DNA of 64,000 nt. Origin: Phaeotremella fagi. Lineage: Eukaryota; Basidiomycota; Tremellomycetes; Tremellales; Phaeotremellaceae. The position numbers were made by a program, and so were the translations under genes. The stretch is from the NCBI GenBank assembly GCA_001599715.1, contig BCHU01000002.1:248001-312000 (forward strand). Reading direction: 5' to 3'. Each line of letters starts with the position of its first letter. Position 1 is the stretch's first letter. Below the pieces are notes generated by a model. The model was not told where the DNA came from. It did not search any database and saw only the letters and a program-made list of their open reading frames with translations. This document shows positions 45,201 through 57,702 of the stretch, piece after piece.

Positions 45201-46208
45201 CTTAACGCACTGGAAGAATTTCTCTCATCGTCCTCTTCCTCATCGGTACCAGTCACCTTGATAGCTGCTAATCCTGTCCGATCCCTGGCTACAGGTGTAG
45301 TTTGTCCTGAAGTTTGTTCATAATCTGTCGAATCAACCGAATCCAATCTTGTCACACGGGGTGGTCCAGGTGTCTTGTCGTTATCACTTTTCGCTGGTGA
45401 AGTTGAATATGGACTAGAATCTCCAGCGGGACTAGCTACTCTCGACCCTTTACCTTGCATCATCAAACTCAATCCTGAAGGACCGGATGCACCGACTGAA
45501 CTTGGGACTTGTTCTTTCGGAGGTGAAAATTCTTTCTCTTCAGCAGGTGGACGTAGATGACTTGGGTGGAATGGACGATGATCTCCACTTATCGAACTGA
45601 TGGAGGAAAGCAATGGTGGAGGATTTCTAGAAGGTGGAGATTGTTGAGATGACCCTGTTTCAGTCGTTGTTCCTGATGCTGAAGAGAATGCTCGTCCCCT
45701 GTTGGGGAACGTCATTGATGCCAATCGATTTGTTGAATCACGTATAGCTTGTGATGAAGTGACCGATCCTACCGGTGCCGTAGGAGTTCGTCTGTAGACT
45801 TTTAGCTCGAAATTTGGGAAAAACCTACTCTTCATTCTGATCATCACTGTTCCTCCTAGTCTTGATCTTTGAATCCCCACCACTACTCATACTAGAGACG
45901 TCATCCTCAGCGAAAGACGGAGCGGTAGAAACCTCAAAAGGTCGAGGTCCACTTGATCTCTCTCCATGACTGAGTCTTCTTAGAACAGAAGTCAGATAAC
46001 CATCATGAGGTATATCTTCAGGATGCGCAGTTGGAGAAGAAGGTGTTGAATTCTGAGGTTGAGTTTGGGTCGTTCGGATTGAAAAGGCTGATGAAGAAGG
46101 TGAGAAAGGATGTGGATGAGATGATTGATGAGTTGGTAAGAGTGGTGGGTGAGGTACTGAGCCTGAAGTTGGGAGATGAGGCGAAGCAGCTGGATCTCTA
46201 GCTGGCAT
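42225..46208 (-). CDS. SulP-family transporter with STAS and cyclic-nucleotide-binding-like domains (YGR125W/Vsb1-like)
   Basis: A large, many-exon gene (about 1,150 residues). A Ser/Pro-rich N-terminal extension of ~390 residues precedes the SulP core: [20 protein letters not shown] then [15 protein letters not shown], a run of membrane helices ([57 protein letters not shown]). A STAS domain follows ([20 protein letters not shown] ... LLILCGAAP). The C-terminus is a cNMP-binding fold ([56 protein letters not shown]). This domain order is that of the fungal vacuolar YGR125W family rather than plasma-membrane sulfate permeases. The GxxxGE...R(T)A phosphate-binding cassette is degenerate ([14 protein letters not shown]), so cAMP binding is doubtful. 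Confidence 0.9.
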
Positions 46209-47819
46209 TGTGGGTGTGGTTGTGGTTGTGGAGCAGGTGAGAATTGGTTTATCTCATGGGTGAGGAGTGGACGGTGATGTTGGATTTGAGAACAGTATGT
46301 TGTGAACTAAAGTTACTGTGTGATTAGTACGACGAGTGGTTATGATGCAATGAACCCAAGTGTCCAAGTGTCCTACTCGTACTCGTACTAAGCTGGTAAG
46401 TTGCAGTCAGCCAGGCTAGTTCAATAGACTTGCTGTAGATACGAGATATTACCACTTGGTGCCTGAAAGGATGGGTGCAAAAAGTGCACGTGGTGGCGGA
46501 AGGAAGGATGGATTGAATATTGAAATTAAATGATCCCGCTTTTAAGAGAAAGGACTAATAAAAGTTAGCGTTGACGCGACTGACTTCAACTTAGGACAGA
46601 AGTCTGATCAAATGAAATCAACTTGACTTGTCTTTTTCTTCTCTTGCTTCTTATGCATGCATACATTCTATTCATCTCTCCTCCTGCTCCCTCCTCCCTT
46701 TCATTTGCTATGGCGTTAAACGCGTTAAACGCCCTTGTTCGATCAGAGCCCATTCGGCACAGGCTGGTCCGAACACGCTTTACGCCCAATGTGCGTACAC
46801 CTCTCTTCGTTTGTTTACGTGAACCAACTGATGAAACATTTATCATTTTAATATCAAACACCTTTCCTTGGTTCCTGTACATCTTCTTCTTCTTGATCAT
46901 GTTTAATTGTACTTTGCTTTCCTGAAGGGATTCCAGCACCTGACCAACTCTGAATGGATTAACCTATCAGTTGGAGTTGTTGACATCCAAACCATAAAAT
47001 TCTCAAATCCCAATAATCGTTCTTTTGTTTGGTTGATCCTTTCCAGTCGCGACCATCAGACCTCATGTCATGGGTTCCTACCCGGCCTAGGTACTTAGAC
47101 CACACTTAACTTAACATGACATTACTCACTGATATCCGGTGGGGGTCCTCAAATTAATACTTAACTAACTTAACAAGTATAAACTAAAGTTCAATTCATT
47201 TCTCATTCCCAAAGACCCAAGACTTGAACCATCGTGATCATCCAGTTGTTTTCATTAGTTTGTTTTTTCATTTCTTTTAGTTAGCTTTATAAAACGTTGA
47301 TTGGTATTCAATCACAATCACCTGGTTCAAATCGTTAGCTTCTCCCCCAAAATAACTTTATAAAACCAAACAACGAAAAAACAAATAAAGACGAGTAAAT
47401 AACTTTGACTCGTACATCTCATCCATCTCTTCATCTATATTTCTATAATATTTGAAACCGACATCCTTTAATTCTCCCGTGTATTGAAGAAGATCACACG
47501 ACAACAGTGAAAAAATTTCAAAAAAAACCGACCTTGGATCCACCCGCACGGCCACTTTCGACAACAACAGCTGACCGACCATCAACATCAACAACAAGTG
47601 TTGTTTCAAAAGTTTGGACCCCTTTGAAATAAAATCGATTTCCTCCAACGTCTCCGTTGTCAAGGACACCACGTTGGCCATCCGTCACTCAACTCTCCTT
47701 TCTTTACCACTCCTCTTCTTTCAAAAGACGTTTTTTCAACCAAACATAGAGACATTCTTTCCAACCACATTCCTTTGTTCGACTTCATTCATCACCTTCA
47801 TTTTTCATCCTCATCAACC
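46209..47819. other. Divergent intergenic region, SulP transporter / amylase
   Basis: 1.6 kb without a supported gene. Overlapping ORFs at 46586-46939 (minus) and 46623-46925 (plus) shadow each other. A direct repeat GCGTTAAAC x2 at 46712-46729 contains ACGCGT. The 47560-47819 stretch is C/T- and A-rich, like the amylase leader. Confidence 0.45.
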
Positions 47820-49863
47820 ATGTATTCACGAACTTCATCCATTCTTTCCATTTCAATATGTCTCCTCGCATCTCTACACCTTGCATCAGCAGCGACAGCA
47901 GATCAATGGCGAGGGAAATCAATATATCAGTACGTAACACGTCGATGTAAACGACCACAACTGACCAGAAGAACACAGACTTATTACAGATCGATTCGCC
48001 CCACCTTCAGCAACAGCACCAGCTTTAACTTCTCCCGTTCCTGCAATCTGTGATCCAAAAGACCAAACGTATGTATACATATCTCATTGGCAAGGATAAT
48101 CACTAACTACACAAAAAGGTGGTGTGGCGGAACTTGGAGAAGTATCATCGACAAACTTCCTTATATCCAAGGAATGGGTTTTGACGCAATCTGGATATCA
48201 CCTGTTAGCAGTGAGTGCAACCTCCGATATAAAACCGTCAAATCCTAACGTCAATCCAGAAAATATCGATGTATACACACCCTACAATTTCGCGTATCAC
48301 GGTTATTGGGTTACTGATCCCACTACCTTGAATCCACGTTTCGGTACAGCCGACGATCTGAAAGCTTTATCGGACGCTGTGCACGCCAGAGGAATGTATT
48401 TAATGGTCGACGTTGTGGTTAACAACATCCCTGCACTTTCTAATTCGACTTCTACCAATACGACGGCGTTAGTGGCGGATGGTGCTTTATGGACTGATCC
48501 AGCTCAATATCATCCGTTATGTTGGATCGATTATAACAATCAAACTTCAGTTGAATATTGGTACGTTACACAAATTTTCGTTGAGATCTGCCCTAACCCC
48601 TTGCTTAGTTGGCTCGGTGATAACAACTTGCCATTGATGGATACCAACACCGAACATCCAGTTGTCATTTCCACCCTCCAAAGCTGGATTAAAAATTTGA
48701 CAACAACCTATGGAATCGACGGACTTCGTATCGATGGTGAGTCAGATCGTTCTCACCCGGTCCAGAACGTAACTAACAAATTGATACAGCGGCAAAACAT
48801 GTCCCAGGAACGTTCTGGCAAGGATTCTGCGGAGCAGCAGGAGTCTTCTGCATAGGTGAAGTCTACGGTAACGACATAGGGTTCGCGTCCAGTTTCCAAA
48901 CTCAAAAATGGATGGATTCAGTCCTAGGTTATCCACTCTACTACGGTCTAGTCAACGGTTTCGGTGCACCTTCAGGCAACATGTCGTCCTTTGTCGATAT
49001 CGCCAGTCAAGTGTTGAAAGCTTTCCCCAATCCTGGTCTTTTAGGTAATTTCTTGGAAAATCACGATTTACCTCGTTGGAGGAATACCACTGTTGATCCT
49101 CAATTGGCTTATAACGCTCAAGTCGCTCAATTCGTTTTTGACGGTATTCCTATTGTTTATTATGGACAGGAACAAGATTTCGGTAGTGGGGCTGCTGATC
49201 CTGTAAGTCTTGCTATTAAGCGCGCTACGCAAGACTAATGTATCATCAGTACAATCGACAATCCCTTTGGCCATCTAATTATACCAATACCTCAACCTAC
49301 ACTCGTATAGGACAATTGAACGCAGTCAGACACGCATTGATCTCGAACAACACTTTATTCAACGGTCAATCATTCATCAACTCCACCAGTCAAATCATTA
49401 AATCCACCGCTACAGATGTAGCTATCAGGAAGGGACCTCTCTTGGCTGCGTTAACCAACAGAGGAAGTCCAAGTCAAGCTGCGTCATTCGGTATCCCATC
49501 TTGTGGATGGACTTCAATGTCATCGGTCATCGACGTTCTGTCATGTAAACAATTCACAGTTGGATCTGATAATTCGTTGTCTATAAGTTACGCAGCTTCT
49601 GGATACGGCGGTATGCCATATGTAAGTGATCATTTTTGAACTGATGGGGATAGAGATTGACAAGGACTTAGCTTTTCATGTCAATGAAAGACGCACAGAC
49701 TTTGGGCATTTGCGGTAATTCATTACCTGTCGGTACGCTATCCAGTGCGAATCATACGACATCGACTTCGGACGCTGTCCCAACCTCCCTCTCGACGTCT
49801 TTCAATACCCTAGGTATGGTTTTGTTATCGACAACATTACTCTTGGCATTGTCAATACTATAA
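47820..49863 (+). CDS. Secreted, GPI-anchored alpha-amylase (GH13)
   Basis: The signal peptide ([19 protein letters not shown]) leads to a GH13 TIM barrel of the TAKA-amylase type, split into about eight exons. Motifs in order: [10 protein letters not shown] (joined across the first intron), [52 protein letters not shown] (nucleophile Asp), [10 protein letters not shown] (acid/base Glu), [15 protein letters not shown] (third catalytic Asp) and [13 protein letters not shown]. All three catalytic acids are present. The last exon starts [12 protein letters not shown] and ends with a Ser/Thr spacer and hydrophobic tail ([15 protein letters not shown]), a GPI-attachment signal. The enzyme would hydrolyse alpha-1,4-glucan at the cell surface, either starch or wall alpha-glucan. 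Confidence 0.94.
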
Positions 49864-50308
49864 TCCGAAATCAACTTGGGCTACATTGACCGAATACGAA
49901 ATTGAAATAAATCATTAAAAACCCAAAAAAAAAACATCTACGAAAATTCATCTGTACTATATTCAACTGTATAATTGTAACATTATTTTTGGTGGCTAGG
50001 GACAATGGAAATTTTACTTTTTGCATCATAATACCCAATATCGGGGGACTTTCCTTTATTTTTTTTCTGGTTGGTGTCTGTTGGTTAGGTTAAATCAATC
50101 GTTGTAGCAATAATAATGCAAAGTCATTCTTTTTTTCCTGTTGCACTTTTGCCACGATGAAATTGCCACCTTGTGCCGAGTGACGTTTGAGATTTTTCCA
50201 ATTCCTAGTTTTTTGTTGTGACAAACCATCAATTGGCTTTATAATCCTTCTCAGTCTGCAACTCCTGAGTCGTTTCTTCACTTGGCTACTTGAGAAATTG
50301 AAGATATC
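49864..50308. other. Amylase 3' flank / DnaJ leader
   Basis: 445 bp. An A-run near 49921-49936 lies in the amylase 3' UTR. The last part is the non-coding first exon of the DnaJ gene. No separate gene is seen. Confidence 0.45.
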
Positions 50309-52107
50309 AGTATGTGAATTCTTGTTATTGATATTACAACCACTTAACTTCTCACTTAGTGGTGGTCGATACTACTTATTATGATTTACTTGAAGTTTCA
50401 GTTGATGCTACTGAGGTAGAGATCAAGAAGGCATATAAGAAGAAGGTTGGTATAGTCTTTAGCGAAACTCTTGATAAGACTAGTGACTGACTTTTCAATT
50501 TTGACCTTTAGGCCATGCAACATCATCCGGTAAGTTTAAGCGTTTTAAGTGCTTGACTTTACTAATCCATTTGAATTGTTTAGGATAAGGTATGAGGGAT
50601 TCTTGCTAGGTCGATTTGAGTATCCTTACTGACAGATTTGAAGAATCCGGATGATCCTAATGCCCATGAAACTTTTCAACGAATAGGAAGAGCGTCAGTC
50701 CCTCAGCTTTAAGCACACGTCTCGACAGAAAAGCTAATCCCATAATACAGCTACGAAACACTATCGAATCCAAATGATGTAAGTCAAACCGTAATCCCAT
50801 TAGTCACTCAATTGACGAAACCGAACAGAGAGCGACATACGATACCCACGGTCCAGATGGTCCATCCCGAGGAGGAGGCGGAGGAGGATTCGACAACGGA
50901 GGAATGGACGATCTATTCGAAGCAATGTTCGGCGGCGCATCGTTTGGATTCCAATTCGATCCATCCGATGAATTCGGTCAACAATCCTCTGGATCCAGAT
51001 CTAGAAGGAAACCAAGGAAAGGGAAAGATACAGATGTACCTTACAACATCTCTTTGGAGGAGAGTTATAAAGGTAAAAAAGTTGTGATGAATCTTGAGAG
51101 GGATAGGGTTTGTTCGCATTGTCAAGGGTGGGTTATTTTGTTGGATTTGGATTGGGTTGTTAATTGGGCTTTAGGTCTGGGGGGAGACATGGAGCTAAAC
51201 CTGTTCAATGTGGGACTTGTTCAGGGAAGGGAACAGTTTTCGCCGATCGTCATGTAAGTTTTGTCATACTGGCTTCTCAAGAGATTGAAACTGACACGAT
51301 GAAATCCGAAACTAGCTCGGGGCTGGATTAGTTGGTAAAGCTAAAGTTGTTTGTTCGGATTGTCAAGGTGAAGGAGAGAGAATACGTGATAAAGAGAAGT
51401 TAGTTTTTTTCTTTCGCTCCATATATCCGTCCCACTGATTTTGTCATCATTAGATGTAAAAAATGTAAAGGTGCCAGAGTAGTGAAGGAGAAGAAAAGAG
51501 TAGAATTCCAGATTATCCCTGGTACAGAGGACGGAGAGAGGATAGCATTAAGAGGGGAGGGTGATGAAGCTGTACGTGCATCATAGTCGTCTCTTCTAAT
51601 CACATCGTTAGCCCGATATACCAGCTGGAGACGTAATATTCCATATCAGGATAAAACCACATCCAACCTTCCAAATCCACCCACTCAGACATTCAGATCT
51701 CACGACGAAAACAACGATAACCCTCTCAGAAGCTCTACTAGGTTTCTCAAGAACTCTATTCATACATCTCGATGGACGTGGGATAAAAATCGTTGTGAAA
51801 AGAGGTGAAAGGATTATCAGGCATGGTGAAAAACTTTGTATTCTTGGTGAAGGGATGCCGAGGTTGAATGGTTTTAGTGCTGGTGGGAAAGGGGATTTAT
51901 GGATTGAATTTGATGTTGAGATGCCTAATGAAAGTTGGGCTTCTAGGTTACAAGGAGATGTAAGTTGTCTAATTTACTTTTTATTGATGACGACATTCTG
52001 ATGGATTTTTTTAGGGAACAACGGTGGAGTTACCACCCCCCTTACCAGATCTCACCCCTCAACCTGAAATCGTGGAGATCAAATATTTATCAAATCCTCG
52101 TCGATGA
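50309..52107 (+). CDS. Type I (class A) DnaJ co-chaperone
   Basis: I place the start codon as A at 50309, spliced over 50310-50359 to TG at 50360. This gives MVVDTTYYDLLEVS, the usual fungal start, and no other in-frame Met precedes the J domain. The HPD motif is built from an 18-nt exon (50512-50529, AMQHHP) and a 6-nt exon (50584-50589, DK). A Gly-rich linker follows, then four zinc repeats: CSHCQGSG, CGTCSGKG, CSDCQGEG and a degenerate CKKCKGAR. Substrate-binding domains follow (VEFQIIPGTEDGERIALRGE, FHIRIKPHPTF, GEGMPRLNGFSAGGKGDL). The end (YLSNPRR) has no CAAX box, unlike Ydj1, which points to an Xdj1-like or other non-farnesylated form. It stimulates Hsp70. Confidence 0.9.
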
Positions 52108-52174
52108 TCTCACAACTGACGTACAACACTATGTATTACAATGCATACAATCATCCCATAGACCATTTGATTGA

Positions 52175-53139
52175 TCATTCTTTCGGTCTGGTTTTAGATG
52201 TTTTGGGCTTCTTAGACGATCTCCTTCCTTCATCAATGGATTTCCTCTTTCCGTTCCTTCCTAGAACTTGATCCAAATATTTCTCTGCAGCTGTTTGTGG
52301 AACGACTGGAATTTGGGTTGTGGTTGAGATATTTTCCTTCTCCTTTTCGGCTGAGTCTTGGGTATCCTCTTCCTCATTTTCGTTGTTCTCGTGCCCATCC
52401 TCATCCCCCGTATCATCTGCTTGATCACTCTTCTTGGATCTCCGCTTCCGTCGAGTAATCACATATTGACAACTAACATTCTGTAGTTTCTCCAATCCCA
52501 ACGGTCGAGTTGAAAGTGTGATTTCGAGATACGGCTGATGTAGCATTTTCGGCCTATACAATAATAAGCCAATAATATAACAGAGTGAAAACATGAAAAC
52601 CACCTACCGACTCTTCCCACTTAGAACCGTAATCAAATCAATCGATTCATCGAGTTCACGAGGCAGCAAACCACTAGTCGTGTATTGCCATAAACCGTTA
52701 CTTTTCCTTTTCCCAGAATTATTAGGATTGCGACTCATGTAATCACGTTTTATGATTTCAACGATGGAGATTAATCGGGAGGTGGTGGTAGTGCATGTAT
52801 GCAGTGAGGTTGATTTGGGTATTTTGTTGGGTTCTGATGAAGGGGGTGGGATTGTGTGTAGGACGATTGGTTTGGTTGGATTTTCCTGATGATATTAGTC
52901 AGGATTTGAACTTGGAAGGAAGGTGGACTTACTTTTAAATGATTCAAGGCGAATTTAACGTATCCCTCCATACTCCCCCCTGAAGATATTCTCATTCTGT
53001 GATAGTCATTTGGGGTTGAGGTCGATGTTGATGCCTCTGGCTGATCCTTCTGGGCAGTTTGGTTTGACACTGACGAAGGTATCATGGTCGTATTGCTCAA
53101 CTGAAGATCAAGGTGATGCAGATGAAACTGAAATTTCAA
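52175..53139 (-). CDS. Alba-superfamily nucleic-acid-binding protein (RNase P/MRP Rpp25/Pop6-like?)
   Basis: Three exons (52933-53139, 52608-52885, 52175-52553, in frame), 287 residues or 269 if the Met at 53085 is used. The Alba-like core is MRISSGGSMEGYVKFALNHL, then PIVLHTIPPP, then TTTTSRLISIVEIIKRDYMS, a loop with LWQYTTSGLLPRELDESIDL, and LHQPYLEITLSTRP. The C-terminus is a Lys/Arg- and Glu-rich tail with nuclear-localisation-like KRKSIDEGRRSSKKPK. The fold assignment comes from the strand-helix pattern and is tentative. Rpp25/Pop6-type subunits of RNase P/MRP are the best fit. It converges on the DnaJ gene with only 67 bp between stops, so the 3' UTRs must overlap. Confidence 0.6.
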
Positions 53140-53337
53140 AATAAGACCAGGCAGGAAATAGGCGTTCTAATCATCCATTAGATAGAATTAGGTTGAGGCG
53201 CCTAACCACACTTAGCGCGTTCGTGTTCTTCAACTTTCTTTAAATTAGGAATGGAATCATTTCAACAATTTACATACATTGAATTTATTTATTCCTCATA
53301 ACCATCTGGAGAAATAATCAATTCATCATGTCAGTAG

Positions 53338-55736
53338 ATCAAATAAATCCAGGTCAAGCTGTATATGCTCAAGATGAGGTGAGTTGATGAAACATACTTT
53401 CAAAGATGTAGCTACAGCTGACAAATTCGTAGAATGGAAGACCATTCATCATTGTTCGGTATGTTTCTATTTGATTTACATACCATGATTTCTAGCTGAT
53501 ACTGTTGATTAGTGAACAAGGGAAAAAAGTTAGAACACATGGTATTGAAGCTATACGGGTGGGTTTCTGGTTGTGATTTTCAATGGTGATGTTCGTTAAC
53601 GCTTGGACCAGAGTCATATCCTTGCAGCTAGAGCTGGTGAAATTGTATTCTATTTCTATTGAAGATATGTCCTAACGATAATTTAGTGACTAACATCATC
53701 AAATCATCTTTGGGTCCAAGAGGTCAGTTTCCATCCAGTTGATGACTCAATATAACTGACATCAAACCCCCACAGGTCTCGACAAAATTTTGATTTCACC
53801 TGATGGAGATATTACTGTTACGAATGATGGAGCTACGATTTTAGGTCAGATGGAGGTTGATCATCAAATTGCAAAATTATTAGTAGAAGTCAGTTGGAAG
53901 TTTATTGTCTAGTAGGAAACAACTGACGTAGCTTGTCAGGTATCAAAATCGCAAGATGATGAAATTGGAGATGGAACCACTGGTGTTGTTGGTGAGCTGC
54001 TTGTGGTATCTTCTTGAAGTCTGAACTCACACATTTTAGTCTTGGCTGGTGCATTATTATCATCCGCTCTTACTTTGTTAGATAGAGGTATTCATCCTAT
54101 TAGAATCGCTGATGGTTATGAGAAGGCTTGTGAGATTGCTGTTCAAGAATTGGATAGAGTTGCGGATAAGGTCAGTTGGCACTACGGCGATCTGCAACGG
54201 TAACTGACATATCTCCCAGATCGAATTTAGTAAAGACGACATTAGCAATTTGATGAAGACTGCTAAAACGAGTTTGGGAAGTAAAATGTGAGTAGCTAAA
54301 GAATCTGTTTGAGTCGGAAAGCTAACACACTGCAGCGTCTCTATCGCTCATGAGAAATTCGCACAAATCGCCGTCGACGCTGTTCTCTCCGTTGCCGATT
54401 TATCCCGTCGAGACGTCGATTTCGAACTCATCAAGGTAGACGGTAAAGTCGGTGGATCATTGGAAGATACCTCTTTAGTCAAGGGTGTTGTTGTTGACAA
54501 GGACATGTCACATCCACAAATGCCTTCCGTGGTTAGAGACGCTAAATTGGCTATCCTCACTTGTCCATTCGAACCTCCTAGACCTAAAACTAAGCATAAG
54601 TTGGATATTGAGAGTGTTGAGGAGTACAAGAAATTGAGAGAGTATGAGAGGGAGAAGTTCTTGGAAATGATCAAAATGTGAGTTTTCAGATGATCTTAAA
54701 GTCAATACAACTGACGCACTCTGCAGGGTTAAAGATACTGGAGCCAATCTGGTCATCTGTCAATGGGGTTTCGATGATGAGGCTAATCATTTACTCATGC
54801 AAAATGACTTGCCTGCTGTTAGATGGGTTGGTGGTCCAGAGATTGAAGTGAGCTAGCTACTGCATTTTTCGGTCCCTTGGCTGACAACATCATTAGCTTA
54901 TCGCTATCGCTACAAACGGTCGTATCGTTCCTCGATTCGAAGATCTTACAGCCGATAAACTAGGTCGTGCAGGTTTAGTCAGGGAAATGACGTTTGGAAC
55001 GACGAAAGAGAAAATGTTGGTCATCGAAGAATGCGCCAATAGTCGAGCTGTCACTATCTTTGTCAGAGGTTCCAACAAAATGGTATGTTTTTTTCAATCG
55101 AATTGTGATATTGATACTGTTTAGATTATCGATGAAGCAAAACGTGCATTACATGACGCTCTTTGTGTAGTTAGAAATCTTGTTAGAGATAATCGTGTGG
55201 TTTATGGTGGTGGTGCAGCAGAGATTTGTGCTTCTATTGCTGTTTCCAAGAAGGCTGATGAGGTCAGTTGTCTAACACGTCAAATTGATGAAGTCAACTG
55301 ACACCTATCTAGATTCCTACAATCGAACAATACGCTATGAGAGCATTCGCAACAGCTCTTGACGCAATTCCTTTGGCTTTAGCTGAGAACTCAGGTTTAT
55401 CCCCAATAGATACATTGGCAGATGTCAAGAGTCGTCAAGTTACGGAATCGAATCCAAGATTAGGTATTGATTGTATGGGAAGAGGGGAAAATGGTAAGTT
55501 TTGTTGTGCAGACGAACGATGAAGGCAATCAACTGACAGATGACATAGACATGAAAACCCAACATGTTTACGATCCTTTAATCTCGAAACGTCAACAATT
55601 CTTATTAGCTACTCAAGTGGTTAGGATGATCTTAAGAGTCGATGATGTTATTGGTGAGCTCCCAACTCCTTGGTTCTTACAAGATGACTAGCTGACTGTC
55701 TTTCCAGATGCATCAGCTTTCAATGATGGGCAGTAG
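53338..55736 (+). CDS. CCT5: T-complex protein 1 subunit epsilon (CCT5)
   Basis: A group II chaperonin subunit split into more than a dozen exons. The exon path gives [89 protein letters not shown] (ATPase GDGTT), [70 protein letters not shown] and [20 protein letters not shown]. The end is [15 protein letters not shown]. The last coding part sits in a 3' exon joined from 55653 to about 55708. HGIEAIRSH and the [11 protein letters not shown] segment fit the epsilon subunit. CCT folds actin, tubulin and WD proteins in the cytosol. Confidence 0.96.
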
Positions 55737-55951
55737 ATATGATTAAGAATGCAGCAGATAAAAGGAATGTAGATAGCATGTAGACTATGCATTTGGGTAG
55801 CCAGAGCGGATCCGAAAAAGCATCTCATTTTCGGTCAAGCGGTGGCCTGAGTGGAGCATTATAAATAGCATACATACAATAGCAATCATTATCTCTAACA
55901 AGTACTGCTTAACAACAGCAAAAACAAGTGTTTAAACACATTGTGAACAAC

Positions 55952-57515
55952 ATGTCAATCCAAGATACTCGACCAAGTAGACCCAGTAAGTTAATGAAGC
56001 TTTAGATAAGATTGTGCCTGATGAAACAACTGACAAACCCACCAGTCGCTCTCTACGATAGGTTATCATTAGCAAGTCAAAACACAGGTTTCCCACATAC
56101 GCTCTCAACAGTGGTAGCATACAACACCCCAGATCATCTCCCGACCAAAGAATTCCTATCCAACAGAATCAAAGAACTTCAAGATCATTTCCCGTTACTA
56201 TATTCTGATGTCATCGATACTAAAACCCCACAACCGAAATTCAGACTTAATCAAGATCAATGGACCACCGATGATATCTTACGCTACTCCGTACTAGATG
56301 ATTTTCAATCTGGAGAGGTTGAAGAGGTTATGAATACGTTACTTTTGATTGAGATCTCTAGATTTCAGAAATTAGAAGATAAAGCTCCATGGCAAATTTG
56401 TGTTTTCATTGGAGAAACGAAATCTTATTTGACATTAACCATCAGTCATATCTATACCGACGGGAAGGGGATTTTACTGCTACTAAATTCGTTGTTAGCG
56501 GATTCGATAGATGATCTACCGTATGAACCGATCTCTACTACAAGGAAGATGGAGGATACGATCTCGATAGCTCCTAGTTATTGGTTCGTGATCCTTCTAT
56601 TCACCAAGGCGTTGTTATTCCCTAAATTACCTCGATGGATCTTAAATTGGTTAGGCCAAGTTCCACTTTGGCCCACTGGCCCTGTAAAGAAGAAATCGAT
56701 ATTATGCGAAACGAGACAGGAGATGATCTCTGTTGATGGAGTTGATTTGGAGAAGATCAAAGTTAGATGTCGGGAGAACGGTATCAAGACTATTCAACCC
56801 TTTTTGACGATTTCGATATTGATCTCGTTATGGAAAGTGTTTATTCTTGATCAAGAAAAAGAAAGTACTTCGGAACCAGATTTACATCTGACATGTTCCA
56901 TCCCCCGATCAGAAAGATCAACAATCGAACACGGTCATTCATATTGTCTAGGCAACTATTTTTCTTCAGGTTATCATCAACTTTCACCCAAGACTTCAGA
57001 CGATTTTTGGGATCTTTCGAGGAAATTCGTTTCCACTTTTTATTCGAGTACAGCTGTTAAGGAGGGTCGATCTTTCTTGAGATCGTTGACTTACTTGAAA
57101 GATACACCGAAGAATTTGGGGGATCCTAGGAGACCTACTGGATGGGAAGATTTCATTTTTAACATGTGTAAGTGGTCGTCGTCTAGGTTTTTTTTATCAA
57201 TATTCAAACTGATTTCATGTATTAGCATCGAGTCCTCGACCCTTCAGACGAAGTTGTTTGATCTCAAACATCGGAAAAACGATTTTACCAATCAACGCTA
57301 TTGACATGGCATGGACTCAATCTAAGACACCCATGAGTAACGTTATCAATTTCAGTTTGGTTGGTCATGAAGCTGGCTTGAGGATTTGTATGGCTTGGTT
57401 GGAAGATTGTTTGGTTACCAATGAACAGGTTGGGGAGGTTCGGGAATGTTTTTTGAGGGTTGTGAAGAGGTTGGGTGAGGGGGTTGAGAGCGTTGGGGAG
57501 CTGGTTAGGGAATGA
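55952..57515 (+). CDS. HxxxD-motif acyltransferase-like protein
   Basis: 481 residues from three exons (55952-55985, 56046-57167, 57226-57515, in frame). ALYDRLSLASQNTGF at the start and LTLTISHIYTDGKGILLLLN near residue 150 (H-x3-D-G) mark the chloramphenicol acetyltransferase-like superfamily, which includes alcohol acetyltransferases and condensation-like domains. A hydrophobic stretch near residue 190 (YWFVILLFTKALLFPKLPRW) could touch membranes. The second half has a CLGNYFSSGYH segment typical of the family's second subdomain. Acyl donor and acceptor cannot be told from sequence. Confidence 0.7.
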
Positions 57516-57702
57516 GGCTGGCGGGTTTAGGAAGTTGTATAATCATGCATGCATTGCCTGATCACATCTATCTTCGATTCGTTCTAAAGTCCATCTTAAT
57601 CATATCCAAACACACGGAACAGGTCTATGTAATATCCGACACTTCAATCCCCATCTAAACCACTCAACATTCAAAACCTCACCTGGCACCAAATCATGTC
57701 CC

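Noticed and set aside
46586..46939. Overlapping 100-117 codon ORFs on opposite strands
   Set aside because: Hydrophobic/basic mirror-image composition typical of chance ORFs in AT/CT-rich DNA. No splice signals support either.
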